Part shown: positions 1 through 11,792 of the stretch, one piece after another
Layout of the letters: every line of letters begins with the position of its first letter
Position numbering within the stretch: position 1 is the stretch's first letter
NCBI GenBank assembly: GCA_905182985.1
Contig: CAJJDN010000090.1
Coordinates: 252,191-316,190 of the forward strand
From: Paramecium sonneborni
Taxonomy: Eukaryota > Ciliophora > Oligohymenophorea > Peniculida > Parameciidae
Direction: 5' to 3'
Length of the DNA: 64,000 nt
The notes under the pieces: generated by a model
Seen by the model: the letters and a program-made list of their open reading frames with translations, nothing else
Database searches by the model: none
Told to the model about the DNA's origin: nothing
Made by a program: the position numbers and the translations under genes

Positions 1-1381
1 ATGAACAATGAAGAGGTTTATAATAATGTAAGAAGAACATTTAATAATTCTCGTTGTTTAAGACATTAGAATATAATATAAGAATATGAACTATATATAA
101 ATGAGAAATATTATACAGCAAATTTAATAATGGAATATTGTCCATATCCATCATTAGAGCATATCTTGAAAGATAGATAAACTTTAAAGGAAGATGAGGT
201 AAGAATAATTATAAAATAATTATTATTGGCAGTAGAACATATACATAATAAAGGAATAAGTCATAGAGATATAAAACCAGATAATATATTAGTAAATGTA
301 GAAGGGAATTGTGAATTAAAATTACTTGATTTTGGAGTTTCAAGAAGATTCTTATATAAAAATGTGCATCATGATATGTTAACAAAAACTGGAAATATAT
401 ATTATTGTGCTCCTGAAATATACCATTAAAATAATTATTCAAAAGAAATTGATATATGGAGTATTGGAGTTATAATGTTTTAATGTTTAACAGGAGAATT
501 ACCTTTGTAAAATGAAAATGCTAGTGAATATATAGAATTATTAAATAAACCTGAATTATGGAATTTTAAGAATAGAATTCAAGGCGAATCATTAAGTGCT
601 TAAAATTTATTATCTAGATTACTTTAATAAGATCCAAGAAAGAGAATTGGATCATCAGATGCTTTAACTCATCCATTTATAGAAAAAAATAAAATATATA
701 GTACTTTGGCTTTGTTATCATCTACAAAAATGATTGATATTGATGATAATGATGATTTATTTATAAATCGATGTCAATCTCTATAAACTAGTTTGTCAAT
801 CAATTAAAAACAAACAATTCATCGAGCATTAAAAACACTTCATCTTGGTTAAGAATATTAATAAATTATACTTGATGATTTAATTTAAGAACTTGGAAAT
901 GTTCATATAATATAAAGAAGAAATAGTGATAAATGTTAAGGATTTATTTAATTAGTAAATTCTCTTGGAAATAGTTAAGGAATAACTATTAATAAAGTAG
1001 TTGATGTAAATACAAACAATTATTGTAATCTTGGTATTGGATCCACTTAAAGTATTGGTATTTTTATTAACATTCATATATTTTATAGTATCTAATGATT
1101 AAACATAAGATTGTTTAGGGGAACTTGGTAACATTCAATCAAGTGTTGATTTAGGAAATGTTGGTTAAGAAATTCAATTCTAATAAGATATTAAAAAAAA
1201 TAACATAGCTTAAAATATTCATTAAATTGGATCTAAAATTGAATGCAGTATTGATATCAATTTGAATCTCACTGAAAGTTAATAAGATACTGGATTTAAT
1301 AATAAATTTAATTAAATTGTATCTGCACTTGATTTCTTAGGTATTAAAGAATGTGATGAGGCTGTTGAAGATTAATCATGA
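1..1381 (+). CDS. Protein kinase, 5' end outside window
   Basis: Serine/threonine protein kinase, cut at the left edge. The first visible residues fall after the ATP-binding lobe: the glycine loop and the VAIK lysine are missing, so the ATG at position 1 is probably internal. The catalytic loop reads HRDIKPDN, the DFG motif is DFGVSRR, the APE motif is APEIYH, and [18 protein letters not shown] follows, all expected for an active kinase. After the kinase domain (about residue 225) there is an N/Q-rich tail of unknown role. One intron at 1058-1088 (31 nt) joins the tail frames; the gene ends at TGA 1379-1381. The visible part is 449 residues. The family within the kinases cannot be named; substrates are unknown. 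Confidence 0.9.
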
Positions 1382-1388
1382 TATTTAT

Positions 1389-1991
1389 TCAAACTTCATT
1401 TTCTTCATTATCTTCATTACTAAAATCATCTTCAATATTTTTTATTTTATTTTTATACAAATACTCTTATTATTGTCGAATCTAAAAAATAAATTATATG
1501 ATAATTATTTAGATTTTGTTTAAAAAATATTTTATTTTCAAATTAACATAATCAAAATGTATTTAAGAAATTCTTAAAAGAAATCTCAAGCCATATAAAA
1601 AATCAATTTCAATAATTTATTAATATTTGTTAACCAACTAAATTTGTTGTCCCAATTATAAAATTACTATCTTATTTAAAAAAATTATTAAATATCATCA
1701 TTCAAGTTAAAACAACCCTTATTATTCAAAAATCAATAATTTGAAGTATAAATATTAATAATCTATGTATTTCTGTTAAATTTGAACTCACTAAAAATAG
1801 AGAATATAATTTTTAACTGACAGAAAAATGAATACATTACTAAAATGATAAATTATCAAACTTATAAATATAATAACACTATACTTAATTTTATTGAAAG
1901 AATCCTTGATTTGTATATATTGAACATAATGATTATAATGATTTAAAAATAATATAACTAAAAGAATTTTAGTTACATAATTATATATCAC
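1389..1991 (-). CDS. Possible small gene, incomplete model
   Basis: The minus strand is open from 1694 down to a TGA at 1389-1391. It encodes about 100 residues, hydrophobic in the middle and ending in an acidic tail (EDDFSNEDNEENEV), which looks like a real protein end. A second hydrophobic open stretch lies at 1791-1991. The two could be joined by short introns, but I could not find one consistent set of splice sites. It would converge with the kinase gene, with the stops 7 bp apart. No family is recognised. It could also be chance open sequence in A+T-rich DNA. Confidence 0.3.
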
Positions 1992-2002
1992 AAATATAAT
2001 TT

Positions 2003-3217
2003 ATGTTAAGGAAATTGGTTCGATTCTAATTTTGTACTATATAAGATCAAATAAAAAAGCAATAGAATTCTTATAGCAATATAACAGATAAGATTATATA
2101 ATATGTTGGGAGAGATTTACATAAAATTCCATCACATCCTTTAGGTATAATAAAGAATAGAATCTAAACATTTTTTGAAAATGATGCAATAACAGAGAAG
2201 CAAAGTAAATATCCTTTAAAGTACAAAATAATTGATAATTTGTCTCCAATCGTTTCAGTAAAGTAGGTAGCTATATAAAAATTAAAGATAGAATTTTGAT
2301 TCATTATTAGTACCATCTGATCATCCAAGTAGAAAAAAGAGTGATACTTATTACATTAATGAAAATTAATTGTTAAGATGTCATACTTCAGCTCATTAAG
2401 TAGAATTAATAGAAAAGAATATTGATGCTTTTGTTGTAGTAGGTGATGTATATAGAAGAGATGAAATCGATGCAACACATTATCCAGTATTCCATTAAGT
2501 AGAGATAGTTAGAATATTTTAATAAGATTAATTCTCATCTAAATATTTGTAACATTAAATTCAAGAATCAATGGATGATTTAAAAGAGACTTTAGAAAGA
2601 TTAACAAGACATTTATTTGGTGATGTATAAATGAGATGGGTTGAAACAACATTTCCATTTACTAATCCATCAATGGAACTTGAAATCTATTTTTAAGATA
2701 AATGGTTAGAAGTACTTGGTTGTGGTGTTATTCATTAAGATTTAATGAAAAATTGTTAAGTATATATTTATATCAATATCAGAGATTAACTGAAGTTGGA
2801 TGGGCTGCTGGTTTAGGATTAGAAAGATTAGCTTTACTTTTATTCTAAATACCTGATATACGTCTATTTTGGTCATAAGATCCAAGATTTCTTGATCAAT
2901 TTAAATCTGGTTAAATTAATAAATTTTAACCATTCAGCAAATATCCAAGTTGTTATAAAGATGTTTCTTTTTATGTTGATCATAAAACATGGGAAGAAAA
3001 TGATTTACATTCTATTATAAGGGATATTGGAGGAGATTTAATTGAAAAAGTAGAATGTGTTGATACATTTTACAATAAAAAAAAAGATCTTACAAGCAAA
3101 TGCTATAGAATTCATTATAGAAGTTTAGAAAGAACACTTTAAAATGAAGAAATAGATATTTTATAATTTAAAATTAGGGATTAAATTAAAGATCTTTTAA
3201 AACTAGAGTTAAGATGA
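2003..3217 (+). CDS. FARS2: Mitochondrial phenylalanyl-tRNA synthetase
   Basis: Charges mitochondrial tRNA-Phe with phenylalanine; single-chain class II enzyme of 385 residues, the usual length for this type. The N-terminus ([10 protein letters not shown]) is basic and hydrophobic, as in a matrix-targeting peptide. Near residue 40 is [10 protein letters not shown], typical of PheRS. Class II motif 2 is [19 protein letters not shown] and motif 3 is [12 protein letters not shown]. The last 90 residues (from [16 protein letters not shown]) form the anticodon-binding FDX-ACB domain that marks the mitochondrial form. Introns at 2258-2291 (34 nt) and 2760-2782 (23 nt) are needed to keep these motifs in frame. 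The ATG at 2003 is in frame with everything downstream. Confidence 0.93.
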
Positions 3218-3683
3218 ATTATTAATTATTCATAAACAAATTTAATATTAATACATATTAATCTAATCAATTTTATTATAGATTAAATCAAATTTATACT
3301 ATAAATATTTTTTATAGTAAACAATTATCTATCTTTATCATCTACATAAAAATAATATATTGTATGTCAAAATGAATCAACATCATTTTATTCAAAAAAT
3401 TATATAAACAATAGTATAAATCTAAGCTATAATTATTAATTCTACTTTATTTTATAAAATTAAATTAATTCTTTAATTTTATAGTGTCTAGATGATATTA
3501 AATTAAAATGCCTAAATAATATTTGAACATTTCGATAATAACTGTAAAATTACTATAAGCATTTAATAATAATCATTTAACTCTTTATTCTTATTTTAAC
3601 TAGATTAATATCTAAGAAACAATTAAAATTATATTTTAGAGATTTTTATTTTAATTTGAAAAAATAATATCTATTTCGGAAAA
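3218..3683. other. Spacer without recognisable gene
   Basis: About 470 bp of A+T-rich DNA between the PheRS stop and the next start. I see no long open frame on either strand, no RNA gene and no clear repeat. It must hold the promoter of the channel-like gene. Confidence 0.5.
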
Positions 3684-5958
3684 ATGAATTCATAAATTGA
3701 TGATGGTAGCAAATTTTAGATTATAATAGTATTACATAAAACTTAATTTACTAAAATTGCCAAAAATTCTCCAAAATTCAATTAAGAAGAATGTTTAGAG
3801 CCACCATCATTCTTTGAAAGTTTTTTTCTTGACTAATCTGGATAATCAAGCAAATAATAGAAAAATAATATTTAGAATCATATCAATCAGTTTTAATATT
3901 AAAATTGCAATCAATTAGCTAAGTAAAATATATCAAATTGCAAAAATAATAAACAAATTAAAAATTAGAATATAAAATGTGCTTCATAAATTGCATTCTT
4001 TATCAATTGCATATTAACATTATTGAATAACATTTTCAACGCTTTCTTTGCTATTTTATTTCCTTATATTGTTTTATTGGAAGGAAATGAGAAAAATATT
4101 AATATTTGCTATTTTCTATTGTTTTATATTTTTATAATTTCTTTAATTTATACTGTATGCTTATGTATATAAATCAAAAAATAAGAACATTAATCAACTG
4201 TTTGCATATTGGATTTGATAAATTATTTTACTATAATCAATATCTTTTTAATTGGACTACTTTTAATCTTTATTATATTGAACATTAAAATTCTAGCAAT
4301 AATTTTGTCATTTTATTTTTTTTGTGAAGGTTATAATTAGATTGATATGTTTTTTAAATTACTAGTAATTTAAAAAAGTAATTATTTATAATTTATTTTA
4401 GAAAAATTGTTTAATTATCTAGCTATTTTTAAGATTATAATTTATTATATTTATTTACTTCATCTATTAACATGCCTTATTTATTCAGAGGATTTCTAAC
4501 TTAGTTATATAGATTCACTATAAATAAATATAAATTTTTTTACTTTTTAAGCAAATTATTATGCAATTGAATCAAATTTTAATATATCAGTAATGTTTAG
4601 TTAAATAGTTGGATTGATTATGTTACTTAAAACTATAGATATTATTATATAGATTAGATTAGATAAAGTTGAAATGTATATTAGACCTAAAATCAATTTA
4701 CATATTCTACATTATTATATTTGGAAACATTAAGGAAATATAATTGATAAATTAAAAAACTTTTCGTAACTTGCAAATAGTGGTATAATAAAAGAAAAAG
4801 TAATTTTAACAAATATATTAGATGATATAAAAGATAATGAAAAGCATTTTTTAATAGATTATTGAGGATTATTTGGAAATTTCTTAAATTTTCACAAAAG
4901 AATTTACTATAAATTTATCAGAGCGAATAAAAGTTTTTCGAAAAATGAAGGAGATAGATATGAATATTAATTGTGGTTTGATTATAGTTTTAAGAGGATA
5001 AGGATTAATTAGTTATAAAAAGGAAGGATTAAAATTAAATGAATAAAATATGATTGAGAAAGTATTTGGATTGATTGATTGTTTTTAACAGAATGTATCT
5101 GATTAAAAAATAAGTTAATATTATTTATTTAATTTAGCATTTAATGATGATTTTTTAGTTTTGTATGTAAGTGAAGAAGATTTTAAATGTTGTCTAAATT
5201 CAAGTTAAGATATAGTATGATATATTAAATATTAAGGAAATATATCATATGATTAAAAATAGAATATAATTTGAAGGAGATACATCTTTTGTCAATTATA
5301 GATGTTTAATTTGTTAAGGATATCATCTGATGATGAGATGTTAAATTTAAAAAGATTTTTAAGATTTGATTTTAATGAATTATAATGAATAGAATGATCG
5401 CATAAAATGGGAAAGAAGTAAGAAACGTAGATCATATGCTCATGAAATACATAGAGTATATATTTTATTAATGATTTAAAGAAAAAGAATAAATAATAAT
5501 AATAGATTAATGTAACTCTAAATTCCGAAAGTGATGTGAGTGAGAATAATAGTAGTAGTGAGAAATTACAGATATATCTAGATGAATTAAGTGAAAATTT
5601 AAAGTTTTCAGAAAAAAATATTATTGCTGGTAATAGCAAAGGAATTATTAATCTACCTACTATTTAAAAGATTTCAAAAGAAGTGCTTGGTGATTTTATT
5701 TCAGAAAAGATTTTGTTGGATTAAATAAAATAAAATTATTAACGCACTTCCCTTTAATAATCATTGATTTAACCTGGAAGTTAATAAATTGGAGATTGTT
5801 TTAAAACAGATATTCGTAGTTAATAGTTATATCCTTCTATATATAAATTTCAAGATATTTTAGCAATCGATGACATTGATACTATAAGAGAATATGTTTA
5901 TTTCTATCCAGAATTCAACATCAACTATATAATTTCATTGTTATTATTACAAAAATGA
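3684..5958 (+). CDS. CNG/K+ channel-like membrane protein, no visible pore signature
   Basis: 734 residues built from four exons (introns 4800-4821, 5215-5236, 5456-5481). The N-terminal third is polar. Roughly residues 105-300 hold five or six hydrophobic segments. A linker follows (MYIRPKINLHILHYYIWKH) with the position and feel of the helices after S6 in ciliate cyclic-nucleotide-gated K+ channels. Next comes a region resembling a cyclic-nucleotide-binding fold, then a small CxxC motif (YRCLICQGYHLMMRC), and finally a tail with YFYPEFNINYII. The last two pieces resemble the C-termini of the large ciliate K+-channel family. No GYG-type selectivity filter and no arginine-rich S4 are visible, so ion conduction is doubtful. 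Family assignment rests on the C-terminal half. Confidence 0.6.
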
Positions 5959-5991
5959 TTTTTATATTTTTATTTTAATTTACTAATTAAT

Positions 5992-6813
5992 ATGTAATAA
6001 TAAAAGAAAACTCAACCTCCTGCTGTTTTAAATAGAACAAGATCTCTTGGAAAATAATCATAATAGAAGCCATAATAATAATAATAATAATAATAATAAC
6101 CAAAATAAGGTTTTACTTAAATGCCTAGTTAAAAATTGACTAATATTAAAACTGTGGATCCTTTTTCTGATAAATCAAAATAAAAAACGTAGACTTAAAT
6201 TATAATAAAGAAATTCATTTGCTTATGTATATAATGCAGGTGGAATTCCTTGTAGAGTTAATCATGGTTGTAATACAATGAAATTATAATGGAATCAAGG
6301 AGTTGAAATATCTCATTTACCTTATGATCCATTAATGGTTACATGTTTTGAAGGCTTAATTGAAGAAGCACATCCATACTGTTTTATTGCAACTAATGCA
6401 ATTAAAGATATGCTCAATGAATAAGTTTAAATTTAAATTTATATAATCTTTTAGAATGCACAAGAAAAAGTCATACCTATATTACCTAAAGTCGTTTGGC
6501 CTCTAAGAACAGCTTTATCTAGTTAAAATGATAAAGTTTTTATGTCATCTTTGGAAATCTTAAAGTAAAAACTACTATAATTAATTATTTAAGATTACTC
6601 TCCAATACTATAGGTTCTCATCTTAACAGTCACCTTAAAAATCTTCTAGTTCCATTAAGTAAAAGAATGGATAAAAAGAATTAGAAGGAAGTTATATAAG
6701 ATGTATTAAGATAGATACAAGAAAATGGGGTAAAGATATTGTATCATAATTTAAAGGGACCAGATACATTGAAATTAATTAAAGCAGCAATCCCTACTTA
6801 TACAAATATGTGA
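5992..6813 (+). CDS. PACRG-like protein
   Basis: 246 residues with a Q-rich N-terminus (ten glutamines near residue 35, mostly TAA codons) followed by a PACRG-type helical-repeat domain. Diagnostic stretches are FAYVYNAGGIPCRVNHG, LPYDPLMVTCFEGLIEEAHP, AIKDMLNE and KVIPILPKVVWPLRTAL, which match the family in order. PACRG proteins sit in the inner junction of doublet microtubules and bind tubulin; the Q-rich head is closer to the PACRG-like (PACRGL) branch. Introns at 6189-6210, 6425-6454 and 6565-6593 restore the frame. It starts 33 bp after the previous stop, so its promoter must be tiny or overlap the upstream gene's 3' end. Confidence 0.85.
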
Positions 6814-6854
6814 GAATTTTAATTTATATAAAATATTATAATTTATATTCAGTT

Positions 6855-8498
6855 ATGAAGGCAGAAGGTGGTCTTATATTAATTTAGAAATATACATAAG
6901 AAGAGGATTGTTTATTTTGTTAGAAATATGGGAGATTACCAATTATAAAGATTAATTTTGGTCCACTTTTGAATCGAGTATAAAAATTGTAAATTAATTT
7001 TCAGGCACTTTATACTAAATATTCATAATCTTAATGGTAAGGTAAAAAATTTGAAGATTTCTTTTCAATTAAGTCGATATAATGGGTTATATAATTTAAA
7101 GATTAATTAAATTATGATGAGTAAGACGAATATTTAAAGAGGTATTTTTTAATAAGAATTTATTTAATAGATATTATTCATATAATGATTAATAAAATAA
7201 ATTTGATCAATTATTAGAATATTATAAATATCATAAAGATATTCCTCGAATGTTTTTACCTCGATTATCAGATCTAGCTTTATATTTTTATGAGAAAAAA
7301 AAGTATTTATAAAATATAATTTAGATAATTAGAGTATAGAAAAATAAAAATATAGCTTGGTATTCCTATTGATGACATTAGCAATTGCACATGTATTTAA
7401 TTGTATAATGATTAGAATATGAGAAATTAAAGGAAGACATTAAAGTTCTCGACAATCTTACATAATAAACATAAGTATCCACCCTTTCTATATTAAGAGA
7501 TATATTGAAATCAAAAGGAAGTGAAGAAATTGTAGTAAATGATCTTTAATATTTAGAATATTGATGCTACTTGGATAACAATGATAAACAATTAATAACC
7601 TAAAACATAATAGCCATCTAATTTAAAATTACTCAAGTAATTGATTTCTAAAAATACTTAATTTTATAAAGATAAATAACATACAAATGGTCCTGGATTA
7701 AGTAAAAGAACGATATAGAATTCCCCTTAATAAAAAGTCCATTTAAAAACTCTTTCTAAAGATGCTTCTTAAAAGTCTTTAGTATCCTCTCATAAACTCA
7801 TTAATAATAGCAATGGAGATACTGAATTTTAAAAGTTTTTAAGACAGTAAATGGTTGCAGTCAACAATTCTAATCCTTTCAATTAAAATAGTGCTAAATA
7901 ATAATCTAAACCTATAATTTAAACTAGTTACCAATCCAAATAAAATAGTATGCATCACATAATTAATACAAGAAGTATCTCATCTGAATAACTTAAATTA
8001 ATTTAAGCCCAATAAATGCTTAAACCCAATAATCCAAACACTAACAATTAATAATCTCAACATAAAAAAAGTTAAACTCAAACTCATTACACTGAAATCA
8101 GTTCTCCTATTAAACACAAAAAACAAGCCTCAAATAAATTATATACTAATATAGGAATAGACTTTAAATAAGCTTTAACTCAAACAAAATCTACTAATAA
8201 ATTATTTAAAGTCTATACTTCGTAATCATCCATTCCTTTATCAGCAAATATTAACATTAATATTAATTAATTAAACATGAACAACCTCAATATCAAATCT
8301 TAATTTTAATAATATAAGGCTATGCTCGAAAGTCCTAAAGTTAATTCTAAAAAGAAAATTCATTCTAATGTAGAAACCTAAAGAATCAACAATTATAGTG
8401 CTTAAAATGATACTACTCCTTTAAAAAAAGCATAAATCTCACTTCAATAATTATATGCTTAAAAAATCAAATCAAAAAATTAGATTTTTAAAAAATGA
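6855..8498 (+). CDS. Unrecognised protein, N/Q/S-rich C-terminal half
   Basis: 515 residues in five exons (introns 7142-7170, 7303-7324, 7393-7415, 7535-7556). The first 230 residues look globular and helical, with segments such as DIPRMFLPRLSDLALYFYEK and QVSTLSILRDILKSKGSEE. The rest is low-complexity (Q, N, S, K) with several KxSPxK-like stretches and is probably disordered. I do not recognise the fold. The ATG at 6855 is 41 bp after the previous stop. Base and codon use resemble the neighbours, so there is no sign of transfer. Confidence 0.7.
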
Positions 8499-8548
8499 AC
8501 ACTCTAATTTAATTTAAATAGAATTTTTATACAAATTTAAAAATTTAA

Positions 8549-9293
8549 TCATATCATGACACTACCAATTTATAAAAGTTCAATATCATTTATTTAATAT
8601 AAAGTAACTGGGTATATTTGAATATAATCAGTTGCACTTATAAATTGTAATCGATAACTTCGATATGCATTTTCACATAATGAAAATTTACAAACTATAT
8701 ATACCTTTAAATATTTTCTACTATTCGAACTTTTGAAATAAATGTCTCTATCGTTTCTTTTAAAAATTTGTTTATTTAGTAACAAAAATTCTTTGTTTCT
8801 ATAAGTTCCATAAATTTTAATTCTTTTCACTTAAAATATATCAATATCACTATTATAAAAATTCTAGTAATCAAATTAATTCACTTTGATATGAATTAGA
8901 AATAAGTTAACAATCTATGGTTTCGTAAACTTTATTTTAAGACTTTCTGATTCATGAAAATTATAAAAATCTCCATTCATTGTAATGGAAAATTACGCTT
9001 CATCAATCAAAATTTTGGGATTAACATGAAAATTCTAAATAAAAAATGATAGATACAGAGGATTGATAGATTTCGACAGTAACATTTTCAGGATATGAAA
9101 GTTTTTATATCATCAGCTATTTATCATAAAATTTTGTTATTATTTTCAGATCAGAATTGTTTTGGTTTATAGTATGATTATCAAATACTTCTGGATAAGT
9201 AATTGGTTTAGCTGGTTTTATATTTGAGTGTCTTATCATCTACACAATAATGAATATGCTTAGTAACAAATGTAGTATAATCCTTATTTTCAT
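8549..9293 (-). CDS. Small secreted or single-pass protein, unrecognised
   Basis: 233 residues. The chosen ATG (9293-9291) opens a hydrophobic N-terminus (MKIRIILHLLLSIFIIVQ) like a signal peptide or signal anchor. The rest is rich in beta-type alternation (VTVEIYQ, LKVYIVCKFSL) with an NVT glycosylation site. Introns at 9035-9056 (22 nt) and 8830-8850 (21 nt) are needed to join the frames. Without the 8830-8850 intron the last exon would only have a GTG start. No family recognised. It is divergent from the arrestin-like gene, sharing a 240-bp spacer. Confidence 0.55.
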
Positions 9294-9533
9294 TATAAAT
9301 ATTAGATCACTTCATAATTTATAAATATAACATTAGTAAATATTATATATATTAAAATTAATTAATGTGAATATAAACAACACTAATGGTTACAACTAAT
9401 TCTAGTTTTAAAACTTTGCTATCAGAAATTGTAGTTTTTAATTTTAGCTAAAGATTATTTTTAAACTTAGTGATCATTTGAAATTTGCTTATAAAATTAT
9501 TTTAATATATATATATCAGCAAAATTATTTAAA
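9294..9533. promoter_or_regulatory. Shared spacer between divergent genes
   Basis: 240 bp of A+T-rich sequence between the start codons of two divergent genes (minus-strand start at 9293, plus-strand start at 9534). It must carry both promoters. No specific motif could be recognised. Confidence 0.4.
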
Positions 9534-10456
9534 ATGGGAATATCAGAGTCGAAGAAGGAAATTAAAGGGGAAATCACATTCATTTTGGAAAAAAAGAACT
9601 AAATCTGTGGTGAATTAATAAATGGGACTGTTGAATATTGTGTTGAAGATTCTGAAACAAAAGCTTTCATATAACTCATATGTGTAGTAGAAAGATATTT
9701 CAAAAAGGAAAGGTTATATTCAGAAGAGTCAATAGAATAATGTTTAATGTTGAGTTCACCTAATCAAAATGGTATTATAAAAGAATCCTTTTCTATTATG
9801 ACTCCTTAATTATAAAGTATTGAGTTTCGTACATGGAATCAAGAGGAATAGATTTATATAAAATATTTTATAAGGAGTTATTTAAATTTTTAGCATCATA
9901 ATTAAATGGAAAAGTAAAAGTTGAAAAAGATGAAGGAAGAACAAATTTTTATAAAAAGAATTTATGAAAACAATATATAAAGTTCTATAAAATAATTTTC
10001 ATATTCAACAAAGTCATGGGTTTTAGGGAATGATTAAGTAAACTAATATATTAATTATAGAAAATATTTTTGTGGTATGATTTTCAAAATAAAAATTTTA
10101 GATAAAATGAAAGATTGTTTTTTTGGTTAGGAGTTGATAATAGAAATACAACAATAAATATTGAAAATATAAAAGCATATTTGATTTTCGAAATATTAGA
10201 ACGTGAACTTTATTGGAATATAATAGCAAGAAGAATTTTATCATGTAATAATGAAAAAATAAAGGTTCCTTATGGAATTGAGAATAATTTTAAAATAAAT
10301 CTTAATATTCCTAATAATAGTCCAACAGCAATTTTTTCAAAAAAGATTAGAATGTGTTATCATGTTGAGATTGTATTTGAATTTGAGTATATGGGTTGTG
10401 GAAGGTAATAATACACAGAAAGAGTATTGATTGATGTAGTAAATTGTGAAAATTGA
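9534..10456 (+). CDS. Arrestin-domain-like protein
   Basis: 299 residues, one intron (10038-10060, 23 nt). The N-terminus starts with a beta-rich pattern (GEITFILE...GELINGTVEY) like arrestin N-domains. The C-terminal part fits an arrestin C-domain: a basic strand KIKVPYGIENNFKINLNIP, then PTAIFSKKIRMCYHVEIVFE, where such proteins have a proline-threonine turn followed by the last long strands. Arrestin-type proteins link membrane receptors to ubiquitination or endocytosis. Assignment is by pattern only and could be another beta-sandwich adaptor. The gene converges on the phosphatase gene with only 6 bp between stop codons. Confidence 0.55.
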
Positions 10457-10462
10457 TGATAT

Positions 10463-11763
10463 TCATTTCCAAACTGGTTTGCTATTAATTATTGATTAAA
10501 TAATGCTCTCATCGTTTTTAATTTAACCAGGAGATGGATATCTCCATCCTTTATTTTTACTTGTAGCAATTAATTAATTTGGTTTTGGAATGTTATTGCC
10601 TAATAAATTAGGAAGATAGAAGAAATACCTTTTACTAAGGGTGAATATTATCTATAACCAAGTCCAGTGGTTGGTTTTAACAAATTAGGCATAGGTAAGA
10701 GTTCTGGCTAACTAAAATAAATTAAAATTTTACGCATAAGCTGATCTTGGTCTTTCACTAGGATCTCTTTTTTATTATTTCATGGATTAAGATTTCCCTG
10801 ATAATTTTTATTTTTATTCTTAATGCTTTTTCAGACTATCATTCTATTATCTTTTTATGGTTCCACTACTTGGTTTGATAAGAGACAATTATGCAGTATC
10901 TCTTGAGTTTAAACTAGTGTTACATTTTTCTTGTTCTTCTTTTAAAGTTACATAATTATTAACTGTTACATGATAAACATTTCCGTTTACATTATTTTAG
11001 TTATTTAATTTAACATTTGGCTTTGTAGTGTTCTATTTCATTTTCTTCTAAGACTTTTTAACCAAAGTTTCATCAGCCCATGTTATGGTTCTAGGTCTAT
11101 TTTCATTTAAATATTAATTAAATAATCTTCTATCTAACCAACATGAATCAGCTGCACTTGATTTTGAATTCATAAATGTATTTCTTAATAGCTTTTCATC
11201 TTCTTCAAGAGGAAGATCCAATTCTTCATGAGGTTACCATGAACTTGATAATCCTCCTTCACCTTTCTTATTTAACTTTTATTCCAATTATGTTAATTAA
11301 TGATAAAAACTAGCTCTTATTTCTAAATCAGGTCTTCTAGTATTCAAGAACTCAAGAGTCTTGTATAATTTCCATTTATATTTTCTCATAAAAAATGCTG
11401 CTAATGCACAACAAGATCTTGATTAACCTCTAACTGAATGTACTAAGACTGATTCACCATTACCATGTGCTTATTCTATAAAATGATATATATCATTCAC
11501 TAGTTCATTCTAAAATAAAACTTACTGGTTCAATAGATTTAATAAATACCTGCTCATTCTCCAACCAATTAAATTTTAGATATGAAACTCCATAATTTTC
11601 GAATACACAAGGTAATTGTTTTGCAGCACAATTTATTATATGACTGACCTTATTTTATATCACAAATTCAAGATCCTTACATATTAATTAGATACAATAC
11701 TTTAGATGCAAATTCATCCCCAATAAAAAGTCCATCCTTAATTTTAATTGCACCAATTATCAT
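10463..11763 (-). CDS. Dual-specificity phosphatase-like protein, catalytic Cys replaced
   Basis: 389 residues in six exons (introns, plus-strand positions: 11676-11700, 11525-11549, 11033-11062, 10712-10733, 10600-10628). Residues 1-165 form a dual-specificity phosphatase domain (GLFIGDEFASK, HIINCAAKQLP, RRPDLEIRASF). The phosphate loop reads HSVRGQSRS where active enzymes have HCxxGxxR; the Ser codon is at 11435-11437. The general acid Asp also seems to be absent. This makes it a likely pseudophosphatase that binds rather than cleaves phosphoprotein. The C-terminal 200 residues are low-complexity, with basic and Q-rich stretches. It is divergent from the CDC23 gene, with only 29 bp between start codons. 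Confidence 0.85.
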
Positions 11764-11792
11764 TTTTTAATTATAAATTATTTGAAATTTGA
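11764..11792. promoter_or_regulatory. 29-bp bidirectional start region
   Basis: Only 29 bp separate the start codons of the phosphatase-like gene (minus) and CDC23 (plus). Any core promoter must lie here or inside the coding sequences. Confidence 0.5.

Noticed and set aside
226..429. Separate 67-residue protein in the kinase region
   Set aside because: It is the central part of the kinase domain cut by two in-frame TAA codons.
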